Assembly (NCBI RefSeq): GCF_016879755.1
Contig: NZ_WOFU01000002.1
Span: 62,001 to 126,000, forward strand
Length of the DNA stretch: 64,000 nt
Direction of reading: 5' to 3'
DNA from: Bacillus sp. B15-48
Lineage (GTDB): Bacteria; Bacillota; Bacilli; Bacillales; Cytobacillaceae
Positions 27,296 through 36,889 of this stretch are shown here, piece after piece. The translations under genes were made by a program, and so were the position numbers. The notes below the pieces were generated by a model. It was not told the DNA's origin and searched no databases. It saw nothing but the letters and a program-made list of their open reading frames with translations. Within the stretch, counting starts at the first letter, position 1. Each line of letters begins with the position of its first letter.

Positions 27296-28789
27296 TTAGT
27301 CTAGATTTACCCATACATTCTTAATTTCTGTGTAGGCATCGATGGAAGCAGCGCCATTCTCTCTGCCAAGTCCACTTTGCTTATAGCCACCGAACGGAGA
27401 GCCCGGTTCAACAATATTGTAAGTATTAATCCAAACATTTCCTGTTCGCAATGCGCGTGCCACTTTATGTGCTTTGCGGAGGTCGGTAGTACAAATTCCC
27501 CCACCTAAACCGTAAACCGTATCGTTCGCTTGTTTGATCACTTCGTCAATATCGTTAAACGGCATCGCACCTACAACTGGACCGAAAATTTCTTCTCGGG
27601 AAATTCTCATCTCATTATTGACATTGGCAAGAACAGTCGGTTTTACAAAATGTCCATTGACAAGTTCTGCTTCAGTTGCATTACCGCCAATAACCATCTC
27701 CGCGCCTTCGCTTTGACCAATATCCAAGTAATTTAACACGCGTTCTTTCTGTTTTGCCGAAATAAGTGGACCAATCACTGTATCTTTATCAAAACCATTT
27801 CCAACCTTATAATTATTCGAATATTCAGCTAAATCAGCGAGGAAGCGATCATAAATCTTATCCTCGATAAATAATCTTGATCCGGCAAAACATACTTGCC
27901 CCGAATTAAAGAAGATTGAATTGGCAGCGTTTGCAAGAGCCTGTTCATAATTTGCATCGGCGAAAATAATATGAGCAGATTTTCCGCCTAACTCTAGGGT
28001 AACTTTTTTAATATTCGTTGCACTATTTCTAACAATCTCTCTACCAGTAATCGTCGATCCTGTAAATGCAATTTTATCTACATCTGTATGAGAAGCGAGT
28101 GCTGCACCGACGGTTTGCCCGTAACCGGTGATAATGTTTACTACTCCATCAGGAAAACCTGCTTCTTGAACAAGTTCAGCAAATCTTAATAAACTAATTG
28201 GTGTTTCTTCAGAAGGTTTAACAATCACTGTATTTCCAACTGCAAGTGGTGCAGAAACCTTCATGATTGCATTCATTAACGGCGCATTCCATGGAACAAT
28301 CCCGGCACATACTCCGATTGGTTCACGAAGCGTATAGTTGAAAATATCTCCTGGAGTGGAAGAAGGAATCGTTTCACCCGTAACTTTCGTACACCAGCCT
28401 GCATAATAACGGAAATTATCTGCGGCCGCAGCAGCAAAACCAGTTGTTAACGATACTGGCTGGCCATAATCAAGCGTATCTAAGTGTGCTAGTTCCTCAG
28501 CATTTTCTTCAATTAAGTCTGCCAATTTTAATATAAGTCTAGCACGCTCATTTGGTTTCATCTTTGGCCAAGGACCTTCTTCAAAGGCCTTTCTTGCTGC
28601 TCTTACCGCAAGTTCAACATCCTCCTTGTCCCCTTCAGCCACAGTTGTAAGCAACTCGCCGTTTGCCGGATTGCGAATCTCTGTTCTTTTTCCAGAGATT
28701 GCATCTACCCACTTGCCACCAATAAACATTTTCAATGGTTTAGAAGTAAACTCTACTGCTTTCTTGTTTAATGAAATCAATGTAGTCAC
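27296..28789 (-). CDS. NAD(P)-dependent aldehyde dehydrogenase
   Basis: 497 residues, full length. Catalytic Glu in VTLELGGKSAHIIF and catalytic Cys in NSGQVCFAGSRLF (about residue 303); cofactor loop FTGSTITGREI; APWNAP-type IVPWNAPLMNA. GTG start with GGAGGAG eight bases upstream. First gene of an operon with the zinc alcohol dehydrogenase. Divergent from an alpha/beta hydrolase. Confidence 0.94.
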   Translation of the reverse strand: MTTLISLNKKAVEFTSKPLKMFIGGKWVDAISGKRTEIRNPANGELLTTVAEGDKEDVELAVRAARKAFEEGPWPKMKPNERARLILKLADLIEENAEELAHLDTLDYGQPVSLTTGFAAAAADNFRYYAGWCTKVTGETIPSSTPGDIFNYTLREPIGVCAGIVPWNAPLMNAIMKVSAPLAVGNTVIVKPSEETPISLLRFAELVQEAGFPDGVVNIITGYGQTVGAALASHTDVDKIAFTGSTITGREIVRNSATNIKKVTLELGGKSAHIIFADANYEQALANAANSIFFNSGQVCFAGSRLFIEDKIYDRFLADLAEYSNNYKVGNGFDKDTVIGPLISAKQKERVLNYLDIGQSEGAEMVIGGNATEAELVNGHFVKPTVLANVNNEMRISREEIFGPVVGAMPFNDIDEVIKQANDTVYGLGGGICTTDLRKAHKVARALRTGNVWINTYNIVEPGSPFGGYKQSGLGRENGAASIDAYTEIKNVWVNLD

Positions 28790-28843
28790 TCAGACTTCTC
28801 CTCCTCGTATTTTTTCTTAAGTAAAGACATGGAAGATAACCCT

Positions 28844-28883
28844 ATTATATCTATAATTAACCAAATATCAAACAGGTATTTGA
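28844..28883 (-). promoter_or_regulatory. promoter and imperfect operator of the aldehyde dehydrogenase operon
   Basis: TATAAT (28849-28844) with TTGATA 16 bp upstream. The -35 overlaps TCAAA-TACCTG-TTTGA (28883-28868), a looser relative of the island operator. Confidence 0.45.
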
Positions 28884-28909
28884 AAATATTTAGAATTTTT
28901 TAAATATTG

Positions 28910-28938
28910 TTGCAATAGTTCATTAAAGAGATTATAAT
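28910..28938 (+). promoter_or_regulatory. promoter of the alpha/beta hydrolase gene
   Basis: TTGCAA (28910-28915), 17 bp, TATAAT (28933-28938), about 40 bp before the start codon. Confidence 0.72.
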
Positions 28939-28978
28939 TTAGATGAATATTAATATTTTTTGTTAGGAGGAAAGAAGG

Positions 28979-29929
28979 ATGACATTACAACCAGCAGTAA
29001 AAAAACTAGTAGATCAAGTTAACGAAGCCTTTGCATCAGGTATTCCAAAAATTGAAGAAATGTCTGTTCAAGAAAACCGTGATGGGCTGTTAGCCTTTTA
29101 CAAAGATTTACGTGGAGAAGTGCAAGAAGTAGCAAAGGTTGAAGATGTAAAAATTCCTGTTGATGGGGATGATATTACATTGCGTTTATACACACCTGAA
29201 GCACAAGGTCCACTACCAGTCATTGTCTTTTTCCACGGTGGCGGCTGGGTACTAGGTGATTTAGAAATTGTTGATCCAATTTGTCGTTCGCTCGCAAATT
29301 CTACCGAATGTTTGGTTGTTTCTGTAGATTATCGTCTTGCTCCTGAGCATAAATTCCCTGTAGGAATTGAAGATTGTTATGCTGCTACAAAATGGGTATC
29401 TGAGAATATTTCAAACTATAATGGGGATCCAAATCGTATTGCTACGTGTGGTGATAGTGCTGGTGGAAACTTGGCCGCTGTTATACCATTAATGGCTAAA
29501 GATCGTGGCGGCCCTAGTATTGCCTACCAAATTATATTATACGGAGTAACTGATTTCTCCTTCAGCACAAAGTCCTATTTAGAGAATGGCAAAGGGTTTT
29601 ATTTAGAAACAACGGCGATGCGTTGGTTCGCAGATCAGTATTTTAATAATGATGAAGAGAAATTGAATCCATATGCTTCTCCGATTCTTGCAAAAGATCT
29701 TTCAGGTCTTCCACCTGCCCTTGTCATTACATGCGAATACGATGTTTTACGAGATGAAGGCGAAGACTATGCAGCTAAATTAAAAGAGGCTGGTGTCCCA
29801 GTAGAGCTTGTTCGATATGATGGGCAAATTCATGGTTTCTTCTGGATGCCTGTCATCATGGATGATGCAAAAGATGCAATGAACAGGATTACGAACGCAT
29901 TGAAGAAAGAATTTTCAGCGTCTGTTTAA
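28979..29929 (+). CDS. alpha/beta hydrolase, hormone-sensitive-lipase (class IV) esterase
   Basis: 316 residues. Oxyanion motif FFHGGGWVLG, nucleophile in GDSAGGN, acid in CEYDVLRDEG and His in QIHGFF. Hydrolyses carboxylic esters in the cytoplasm (no signal peptide). In a pathway with Baeyer-Villiger-like LLM oxygenases an esterase or lactonase would be useful; that link is inferred. TAGGAGG precedes the ATG. Transcribed opposite to the neighbouring island genes. Confidence 0.92.
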   Translation: MTLQPAVKKLVDQVNEAFASGIPKIEEMSVQENRDGLLAFYKDLRGEVQEVAKVEDVKIPVDGDDITLRLYTPEAQGPLPVIVFFHGGGWVLGDLEIVDPICRSLANSTECLVVSVDYRLAPEHKFPVGIEDCYAATKWVSENISNYNGDPNRIATCGDSAGGNLAAVIPLMAKDRGGPSIAYQIILYGVTDFSFSTKSYLENGKGFYLETTAMRWFADQYFNNDEEKLNPYASPILAKDLSGLPPALVITCEYDVLRDEGEDYAAKLKEAGVPVELVRYDGQIHGFFWMPVIMDDAKDAMNRITNALKKEFSASV

Positions 29930-29954
29930 TCCTTTGTTTAAACGATTTACCACC

Positions 29955-29993
29955 GAGGCTGTTAAGATCCTTTGACCTTAAACAGCCTCTTTT
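29955..29993 (+). terminator. terminator after the esterase gene
   Basis: GAGGCTGTTAAG / CTTAAACAGCCTC hairpin followed by TTTT. Confidence 0.82.
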
Positions 29994-30015
29994 CTATGGA
30001 TAAGGAGGAGTTCGT

Positions 30016-30714
30016 TTGATAAAAGTTTCAACAATTTTGATGAAGAATCATAACATATCCATCCAAGAGTTTCATAACCATTGGCAAAACGAACATGCAA
30101 AGATTGCGATGAGTACTCCTTCTTGGTATCAATATATGCGAAAATACGTACAATCTCATACTTATCATGCATTGCATAAAGACAAGCAACCACCCTTTGA
30201 CGGTGTCGCTCATTTTTGGCTTGATCATATTGAAAGTTTTAAAGAATGGACACAATTGCCCGAACTAAGCGTTGTCGCTGAAGATACAAGGAAATTAGTT
30301 GATGGGAAAAAGCTCATCCGCCTGTTTACAAATGAACTTGAACAATATGCACTGCCAGACTGGAAACAAAGAAGTAAGATCAAAAGAATCTCATTTATAA
30401 AAAAGTCACCAAAGATGAAGATTGATGAATTTCATGATTACTGGGCTAATCATCATAGCCTATTGGTCATGGAAAGACCGTGGTGGAAATATTGCAATCG
30501 TTATGTTCAGAATCATATCCAGTACGATGCCTACCCAAACGGGGAATCCCCACTAGGGTACAATGGTTTTGCAGAAATATACTTTGATGATCTTCAAGCT
30601 TTTGAACGTTGGCAGGATGGGCATGTGAACGATGAAGTCGTCGTGGCCGATGAAAAGAAGATGGTCGGACATGTGGATACATTTTTCACTTATGAAATAC
30701 AAATTCAGCCTTAG
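30016..30714 (+). CDS. tandem EthD-domain protein
   Basis: 232 residues made of two repeats. Each opens with a hydrophobic strand and F-HxxW-xxxH (MKNHNISIQEFHNHWQNEH near 11-29; KMKIDEFHDYWANHH near 135-149) and contains YVQxHxYxA (KYVQSHTYHA; RYVQNHIQYDA). EthD-type dimeric alpha/beta barrel proteins occur beside monooxygenases and ring-cleavage genes. EthD itself is needed for ether degradation by a P450, but its activity is unknown. TTG start with GGAGGAG upstream. A fused pair would form an internal dimer. Confidence 0.8.
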   Translation: MIKVSTILMKNHNISIQEFHNHWQNEHAKIAMSTPSWYQYMRKYVQSHTYHALHKDKQPPFDGVAHFWLDHIESFKEWTQLPELSVVAEDTRKLVDGKKLIRLFTNELEQYALPDWKQRSKIKRISFIKKSPKMKIDEFHDYWANHHSLLVMERPWWKYCNRYVQNHIQYDAYPNGESPLGYNGFAEIYFDDLQAFERWQDGHVNDEVVVADEKKMVGHVDTFFTYEIQIQP

Positions 30715-30736
30715 GATAGAAAACACAAGCATAACA

Positions 30737-30770
30737 AAAACGGAGAAAGGTTCTTTCCTTCTCCGTTTTA
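30737..30770. terminator. bidirectional terminator between EthD and MaoC genes
   Basis: AAAACGGAGAAAG ... CTTCTCCGTTTT, with T on both exit sides, between convergent genes. Confidence 0.85.
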
Positions 30771-30842
30771 TGTTATTTGTATTTTAGATGGATTCTGTTA
30801 AAGAACTTTATTTGCCAAGGTTCCAGTAATAAGTATTTAACC

Positions 30843-31250
30843 CTACACATAAACAACCGCCACTCCAGGTGCGATGACTTCACCCGCTTCATTTTTTACA
30901 TATAATTCAATTGACGTTTCACCAGTTTCTTCATTATATAGGGTTATCTCCCCGCCTGAATAAAGTGTTTCCCCCACATAAGCCGCTATTCGATTGGAAT
31001 ACTCGATGGAAACTAAATGTCCTTCTTCCTCCAGCCAATCATTGACACACTGATTGAGCCAATCCCCGATTAAAGGGCCTGGCACAACGAGATCAGGATA
31101 TTTTTCAACCTGAGTCGTATATTCATAGTCAAAATGAATGCGATGGGCATTAAATAAAACGGCATTATATAGAAATAATTGAACATGGTCTGGTTTAAAC
31201 TCACGCTGTGGCAAGGTATCTCCTACTCTCATTTGTGTTTTTTTCAACAT
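30843..31250 (-). CDS. MaoC-like hydratase, catalytic half
   Basis: About 135 residues, one hot-dog domain. FNAHRIHFDYEYT carries the hydratase motif with Asp and His seen in HTD2/mesaconyl-CoA hydratase-type proteins, and PGPLIGDWL follows. ATG 31250 has GGGGG eight bases upstream. Last gene of the amidohydrolase/TRAP operon, 30 bp after a second hot-dog gene that lacks this motif. The two probably form a heterodimeric enoyl-CoA hydratase or 3-hydroxyacyl-CoA dehydratase. Confidence 0.8.
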   Translation of the reverse strand: MLKKTQMRVGDTLPQREFKPDHVQLFLYNAVLFNAHRIHFDYEYTTQVEKYPDLVVPGPLIGDWLNQCVNDWLEEEGHLVSIEYSNRIAAYVGETLYSGGEITLYNEETGETSIELYVKNEAGEVIAPGVAVVYV

Positions 31251-31280
31251 TGAGTGCACCCCCTAAAAGAAACATTGATT

Positions 31281-31736
31281 CTAACGGAAAATTCTCGTCG
31301 TTACTTCCTTTAACACCTTTTCACCAGAATCATTGACCACATCCATCGTTGTTTCATAAAAAATTAGCGACCCTTTCGATCCTTGCTTTTCGTAAATATT
31401 GGTTAATGTCCGCGTTGCGGTTAACCAGTCACCGGGGACAATGCGTTTGAAATACTCAATTTTCAAACCGCCAGCCATCGCTTTCTTTAAAGGAAATTCC
31501 GGCAGCAAAGGGTCAATCGAAACACCGTCAGTGCTTAACTGATTCATTTCAACGACATCCCAAAACAACGATACATGGAACATTGATGGTGCCTCGTCAC
31601 CATTTAAGTATTTCTGTTTGCGTTGCCCGGTGGCAATCGCGTATTTTCTAATATCGCGACGAGTGACAATTTCTCTTCTAGGAGGAGCAGAACGACCAAT
31701 ATTTGCTAACAAATCGTTTGTTAATAATTCACTCAT
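31281..31736 (-). CDS. MaoC-like/FAS1-type dehydratase N-terminal half
   Basis: 151 residues, hot-dog fold of the MaoC_dehydrat_N type (RRDIRKYAIATGQ; GGLKIEYFKRIVPGDWLTATRTL). It lacks the catalytic NAHRIHFD motif, so it should be the structural or substrate-binding partner of the next gene. Starts inside the stop codon of the ligase gene (ATGA). Ribosome site GGGGGAAG. Confidence 0.78.
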   Translation of the reverse strand: MSELLTNDLLANIGRSAPPRREIVTRRDIRKYAIATGQRKQKYLNGDEAPSMFHVSLFWDVVEMNQLSTDGVSIDPLLPEFPLKKAMAGGLKIEYFKRIVPGDWLTATRTLTNIYEKQGSKGSLIFYETTMDVVNDSGEKVLKEVTTRIFR

Positions 31737-33289
31737 ACCATCTTCCCCCGTTTATGCTGATGTTGCTCCCTTAATTCACGTTTAAGAATTTTACTAGTTG
31801 GTGATTTTGGCAGACTGTCGACAAATACAACAGAGCGTGGCTTTTGGTAAGAGGCAAGATGTTTTTTCGCAGTCTCAATAATTTCCTCCTCGGTCGCTGT
31901 TCTTCCCGGCTTCAATACAACAGCAGCCTTGACTAACTCGCCCCATTCTTCATCAGGAACACCGAAAACAGCAACTTCTAATACCGCGTCATGCTGATAG
32001 ATTGCATTTTCTACCTGGGTGCTGTAAATATTTTCGCCGCCGGAAATAATCATGTCTTTAGCACGGTCAACAATAAATACATAGCCGTCCTCATCCCAAG
32101 TCGCAATATCCCCCGTGTATAACCAGCCATTTCTAAGCGTTTTTTCTGTAAGTTCCGGTCTTTGCCAATAGCCAATCATATTCGCATCTGATTTCACGAT
32201 AATTTCTCCAGCTGACTTGCCATCCTTAGGAACTGGATTCCCATCATAGTCGACAATTTGAAGCGATGTACCAAATGCCTCCCGGCCACAGGAAGATAAT
32301 CGTTCAGGATGAATTCCTTGGACCGCTTTTAAATGGTCTTCTTGGGAAAGAAAAGTCATCCCCATTCCTTCTGTCTGACCAAAACTTTGGATTAATGTAC
32401 ATGGGAAAGCTTCAAGCGCTGCTTTAACGACTTTCATCCCCATCGGTCCGCCCCCATATTGAATGTTTCGAAGACTTGAAAGGTCATATTTTTCAAAACC
32501 AGCGACAGACATCATCCAATTGAGCATCGTCGTGATGCCCAAAAAGGCAGACACACGTTCTTGTTCAATGACTTCCAGCGCTAATTTCGCCTCAAAATTA
32601 ATTAATACAAGCGGGCAGCCATGTGCCATATAGTTGATTGCTAGAACAATTGGAATATGGAACATTTGTCCTGTGAGCATATAAACATCACTAGGAACAA
32701 TGCGCTCAGCAACAGTTTGATTGAGCATCCCGGCATAAAAACTTTTATGGGTATGTAATGCCCCTTTTGATTCCCCTGTTGTTCCTCCCGTGTAAAGAAT
32801 GAGCATTGGATCTTCATCACCTACAGCTGCTGATTGTGGGGGTTCTTCATTTGAAGCGGATTCTAGAAGCCGCTCATACGATCCATCGCCCTTTTTCCCA
32901 TACTCGAGCCAATGATTAATTTCAACATGTTCCTTCAGTTCTTGTTGAACCTCATGAAAATCATCCGAGCTAATCAGAACGGATGGTTTTGCATCTTTTA
33001 AAATTCGGCTTAATTCAGTTGTTCCTAAACGCCAATTGAGCGGCTGAATAATTAATCCTACTCTTGCACAGGCAAAGTAATTTTCGATATATTCAATGCT
33101 ATTTTTTGAAATAACTGCAACACGATCACCTTTTTTAAGTGCCAAATCATTCATATATCCATTTGCTACTCGTCTAACACGGTCGTCCAAAGTACCATAA
33201 TTCATCCGGCGGTCATTTGGGATATCAATTAATGCTTGCCTATTAGGATCGAGCTTTGCATATTTTGCTGGGATTTCCCCAATATTCAC
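31733..33289 (-). CDS. acyl-CoA ligase (AMP-forming)
   Basis: About 518 residues from GTG 33289, seven bases after GGAGGAG; a longer frame to 33349 has no ribosome site. Motifs YTGGTTGESKGALHTH, FGQTEGMG, YTGDIATWDEDGY, VDRAKDMIISGGENIY and C-terminal LPKSPTSKILKREL, whose Lys is the adenylation lysine. Activates a carboxylic acid taken up by the TRAP system encoded upstream in the same operon (inference from position). Confidence 0.9.
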   Translation of the reverse strand: MNIGEIPAKYAKLDPNRQALIDIPNDRRMNYGTLDDRVRRVANGYMNDLALKKGDRVAVISKNSIEYIENYFACARVGLIIQPLNWRLGTTELSRILKDAKPSVLISSDDFHEVQQELKEHVEINHWLEYGKKGDGSYERLLESASNEEPPQSAAVGDEDPMLILYTGGTTGESKGALHTHKSFYAGMLNQTVAERIVPSDVYMLTGQMFHIPIVLAINYMAHGCPLVLINFEAKLALEVIEQERVSAFLGITTMLNWMMSVAGFEKYDLSSLRNIQYGGGPMGMKVVKAALEAFPCTLIQSFGQTEGMGMTFLSQEDHLKAVQGIHPERLSSCGREAFGTSLQIVDYDGNPVPKDGKSAGEIIVKSDANMIGYWQRPELTEKTLRNGWLYTGDIATWDEDGYVFIVDRAKDMIISGGENIYSTQVENAIYQHDAVLEVAVFGVPDEEWGELVKAAVVLKPGRTATEEEIIETAKKHLASYQKPRSVVFVDSLPKSPTSKILKRELREQHQHKRGKMV

Positions 33290-33391
33290 CAATAGACTCC
33301 TCCCCCCTTGTTGAGATTGATAATCATAAAGTAATTGGTTCGAAAGCATAAAATGTGTGTTCCAAATCTAAATGTCGCATGCAAAATACCC

Positions 33392-33805
33392 TTAAACTGG
33401 CAACTCAATATCAAGATGCCGTTTTGATATGCGCCAACGCCCATCGACTTTAACGACTTCATCACGATAAATGCCTGTGGAAAGGAGTTGACAAACCCCG
33501 TTCTCTGTTGCAAATAACGTCAAACTGGACAATGTAGTTGCCTCATCTTCTCCTTCATTTTCAAAAAAGATATTTGAGATTTGGTGTAAACGTTTATCTG
33601 TTTGCTTTTTCATCGCCCGTTTCATAAAATTTACGATTGCTTCTTGACCATCATAAGGACCAATTAAATCCCCAGCGCCAACACGCAACGTCATCACGGC
33701 GTTTTCTACAAAACATTCAGTCAACATTTCGACATTATGGGAATCATAACCATAGGCAGCTCGATATAATAATTCGTGAACCGCTAATTTCTCTTCTGAC
33801 TTCAT
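33392..33805 (-). CDS. SnoaL/NTF2-like protein
   Basis: About 137 residues, cone-shaped NTF2 fold: LLYRAAYGYDSHNVEMLTECF, then RVGAGDLIGPYDGQEAIVNFM, and RWRISKRHLDIEL at the end. Members include ketosteroid isomerases, epoxide hydrolases, polyketide cyclases and dehydratases. The YDSH/ECF opening is typical of the SnoaL_4 aromatic-degradation group. ATG 33805 has AAAGGAG eight bases upstream. Confidence 0.72.
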   Translation of the reverse strand: MKSEEKLAVHELLYRAAYGYDSHNVEMLTECFVENAVMTLRVGAGDLIGPYDGQEAIVNFMKRAMKKQTDKRLHQISNIFFENEGEDEATTLSSLTLFATENGVCQLLSTGIYRDEVVKVDGRWRISKRHLDIELPV

Positions 33806-33821
33806 TTTAAAAACTCCTTTT

Positions 33822-34889
33822 TCACTGGATTTCCTGAAGAGCGTCAATTAATTCCTTGCCGCCTTCCACTCCCTTTTCAAAAAGATCCCAAGAAGTTTTT
33901 GTCGCTTCTTTCAGGGAGGCAATTTCTTCTTCCGTAGGATAGTAAATTTCAACTCCCATTTCACTCTCTAATTTTGGTATCTGCTCTTGAAGCGATTGTA
34001 CGATTGTTTCTTTAACATATTTTTCATAATCCTTGCCTGTCTCTACTAAAATTTCTTGAAGATCCTTTGGCAGTGATTCAAATTTATTCTTTGAAATTAA
34101 CACTGGTGTAACAGGGTTAAATAATGGGGCAACCGTGTATTTATTCACCGGCAACTTAGCATCATACGCATACATCGGTGTCGTCAACAACCCATCTAGC
34201 ATCCCTTGCTGAAGAGCGGGTATCGCTTCTGCACCAGAAATTGTCACAGAGCTCGCACCTATTGCTTTAAGCGTTTCAGGGGTGATGATGCCACCAGGTG
34301 TTCGAATCCTTAACCCCTTAGAACTTTCTGCATCCGTCACTAATTTATCGTTCGTAAAAATCGAACCAAAAGTATCAATATAGCCAATTGCGAGTACCTT
34401 CACCCCTTTTTCATCCATTATATTAGCGATGTGCTGACCGCCTTTTTCATGGCTGTTAAACTGGGCACGATTATTTAAATAAACAAGGGGATCATTTGGG
34501 TCATAATCAAAGATGAAAGGGAGCTCAAAGAAATTCCAAATCGGGTCAAAACTAGTAAGGACTGGGGAACTGCTGTGGACCATATCAATTTGCCCTTGGA
34601 TTAAACTAGGGAGCTCTTGGTCAACTGGCATTAACTGCGCACTTGGAAAGATTTCGATGGAAAGGCGACCATCACTTCTCTCCTGTACTTCATTATTGAA
34701 CCATTCCATAAACGTGTGCATAAAATGGGTTGTCGAGAAACCGTGAGCCAATTTTAATACATATTTTTCATTGGACTCATTTGATGCTGCAGCATCTGTA
34801 TTGCCTCTCTCTGTTGAGCTCGTACTGTTTCCACAAGCACTCATAAACAAAACGAGCAAGATAACGAGGAATAAAGAAACTTTCTTCAA
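33822..34889 (-). CDS. TRAP transporter substrate-binding lipoprotein (DctP), copy 1
   Basis: About 355 residues. Lipobox LFMSAC, so membrane-anchored. DctP signatures LKLAHGFSTTHFMHTFMEWF, RSDGRLSIEIFPSAQLMP and RIRTPGG (the Arg that usually binds the substrate carboxylate). TTG 34889 is six bases after GGAGGG. Encoded downstream of dctM, in the same operon as two more DctP paralogues at 36890 and 38023. Confidence 0.9.
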   Translation of the reverse strand: MKKVSLFLVILLVLFMSACGNSTSSTERGNTDAAASNESNEKYVLKLAHGFSTTHFMHTFMEWFNNEVQERSDGRLSIEIFPSAQLMPVDQELPSLIQGQIDMVHSSSPVLTSFDPIWNFFELPFIFDYDPNDPLVYLNNRAQFNSHEKGGQHIANIMDEKGVKVLAIGYIDTFGSIFTNDKLVTDAESSKGLRIRTPGGIITPETLKAIGASSVTISGAEAIPALQQGMLDGLLTTPMYAYDAKLPVNKYTVAPLFNPVTPVLISKNKFESLPKDLQEILVETGKDYEKYVKETIVQSLQEQIPKLESEMGVEIYYPTEEEIASLKEATKTSWDLFEKGVEGGKELIDALQEIQ

Positions 34890-34946
34890 GATCAACCCTC
34901 CAAATTTATCGTAACCGATTAGCTACTTCTTAATATTCAGCAATCA

Positions 34947-36215
34947 TTATTGGAACAAAAACAAACTTAACCATGGAATATAAATCAAGACAAGTGTTCC
35001 TAAAACCAAACCAATTAAATATGGATTTGTTCCTTTAACAACAACCCCCATGCTTTCTTTAAAATGTCCGCTAATTGCATATAAACAAGAACCAACCGGC
35101 GGAGTAATCTGACCAATCATTAAAGCTCCAACGGTAATAATCGCAAAATGAATCGGATCATATCCTAAAGAAAGGACGACTGGATATAAAATCGGCAATG
35201 TAATATAAAGAATCGGAATTGCGTCCAAAAACATCCCGAAAATTAGGAAGACCAAAACAATAATTAACATGATCACCCAATCCGCCACAGCTAAGCTTAT
35301 AGCAAATTCAGTAATTTTTTGCGGAACTTGAATATAGGTCATCGCTGTCGAAAACAATTTTGCTCCGCCTAATAAAATATAAATAATTGAAGTCGTTACC
35401 ATTGTATGAAGAAAACTCTTTTTAAAATTAGCAAGTGTGAAATCACTGCGATTAAATAAAAAGCTAATAACAAGGACATATACAACTGCGATCGCTGCAG
35501 CTTCTGTAGGAGTGAACACTCCTCCATAAATCCCGCCCAATATTACGACTGGCATTAACAGGGACGGAAATGCTTGTAAAAACGAACTACCTATTTCGGT
35601 AAAACTCGCTCGTTTTGGTCGTTCTTTTTTATCTTTAATACCAACAATGACTGCTACAAGAACTAATACAAGGGCCATAAATGCACCTGGTACAATTCCA
35701 GCCAAAAACAGAGCTCCTGGGTCAAGCTGTGTGGAAGCAGCAAATAAAATCATAAAAATACTCGGTGGGATCATTTGCCCTAACGTACCTGAAGCGGCTA
35801 GAACCCCAAAACTATTTTCTTTTGTATAGCCCATCTTAATCATTTGTGGGATTGCCATCGATCCTACTGCAACGACCGTAGCCACGGAAGAACCAGAAAG
35901 CGCCCCAAAAATCGCTGCCGTAACGACAACAGCGGCAGGCATCCCTCCTGGAAGATGTCCGACAAGATTATTAATAAAACGAAACATCCTGCTTGCCGGT
36001 CCCATATACGTCATCAAATTCCCAGCAAGCAGGAAATAAGGAACAGCCAATAAAATCCACTGGTCCGTTGCAATAAAATATTGCGAAGCAACACTTTCCA
36101 GCGGAAGTCCCATTTGTACCAATACCCAATATCCTCCGCTTGCTCCTAAGGCAAGCCAAATTGGCGCCCCAATCACAAGTAATACAACAAAAATAAGCAA
36201 GCCAATCGCAAACAT
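34947..36215 (-). CDS. TRAP transporter large permease (DctM)
   Basis: 422 residues, hydrophobic throughout with about 12 segments. GALSGSSVATVVAVGSMAIP and LGQMIPPSIFMILFA are standard DctM signatures, and the second half has GQITPPVG. Forms the ion-driven channel with DctQ. AAAGGGGCG precedes the ATG. Lies between dctQ and the first dctP copy. Confidence 0.93.
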   Translation of the reverse strand: MFAIGLLIFVVLLVIGAPIWLALGASGGYWVLVQMGLPLESVASQYFIATDQWILLAVPYFLLAGNLMTYMGPASRMFRFINNLVGHLPGGMPAAVVVTAAIFGALSGSSVATVVAVGSMAIPQMIKMGYTKENSFGVLAASGTLGQMIPPSIFMILFAASTQLDPGALFLAGIVPGAFMALVLVLVAVIVGIKDKKERPKRASFTEIGSSFLQAFPSLLMPVVILGGIYGGVFTPTEAAAIAVVYVLVISFLFNRSDFTLANFKKSFLHTMVTTSIIYILLGGAKLFSTAMTYIQVPQKITEFAISLAVADWVIMLIIVLVFLIFGMFLDAIPILYITLPILYPVVLSLGYDPIHFAIITVGALMIGQITPPVGSCLYAISGHFKESMGVVVKGTNPYLIGLVLGTLVLIYIPWLSLFLFQ

Positions 36216-36284
36216 TTTATTTCGCCCCTTTCGCTAGAGATTCCCCTGAATTATAATAGTTCATTAATACTCAAGCCTCTCAAC

Positions 36285-36827
36285 TTAAGACCCCGTTTTC
36301 ACCGCAGCTGGAGTTTCACAATCATTTGATTTGTAGGAGCGAAATTTATAAATGTCCTGAATAAGTTGTAACAAAGAATAAAAGGCTCCTAAAATCATCC
36401 CGATTGGGATTGCGAGTGCGGGTATAAACATTAACATGATTCCTGAAACTGTTGTCACTTTTAAACTAAATAAGGACATCGTCCATGCAATACTCGACCA
36501 GCTTAAATAAACAAATGCTGCCAATAAGAGAATACTAATAATTAATTGATTGGTTAATTTTGATTTCCCCTTAAGAATCCCTTGTAAAATATCCATTTTA
36601 AGATGCTCGCCTTTTTTAATAAGAGGACCTACATATAAAAAAGCACCATATATAATTGCATATCGACATATTTCTTCAATAATCTGATAAGACATATCAA
36701 GCACATAGCGTAAAAAGACATTAATCACAGCTCCGATAACACTAATTCCTAAACAAACGAGAGCGGTCGTTTCTAGACTTTTATCAAGATACTTAGTAGC
36801 AGAATCAAGTTTTTTTAATTTATCCAT
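36285..36827 (-). CDS. TRAP transporter small permease (DctQ)
   Basis: About 180 residues, four membrane segments, with the conserved early stretch NVFLRYVLDMSYQIIEEICRYA (in part) found in DctQ. ATG 36827 is nine bases after GGGG; a GTG at 36836 overlaps it. Partner of DctM downstream. Confidence 0.88.
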   Translation of the reverse strand: MDKLKKLDSATKYLDKSLETTALVCLGISVIGAVINVFLRYVLDMSYQIIEEICRYAIIYGAFLYVGPLIKKGEHLKMDILQGILKGKSKLTNQLIISILLLAAFVYLSWSSIAWTMSLFSLKVTTVSGIMLMFIPALAIPIGMILGAFYSLLQLIQDIYKFRSYKSNDCETPAAVKTGS

Positions 36828-36889
36828 ATTATTCACCCCTCTTAGAAGATTCCGAGTTCAATAGAAATCTATTGAACTCGTTTTCCCCA

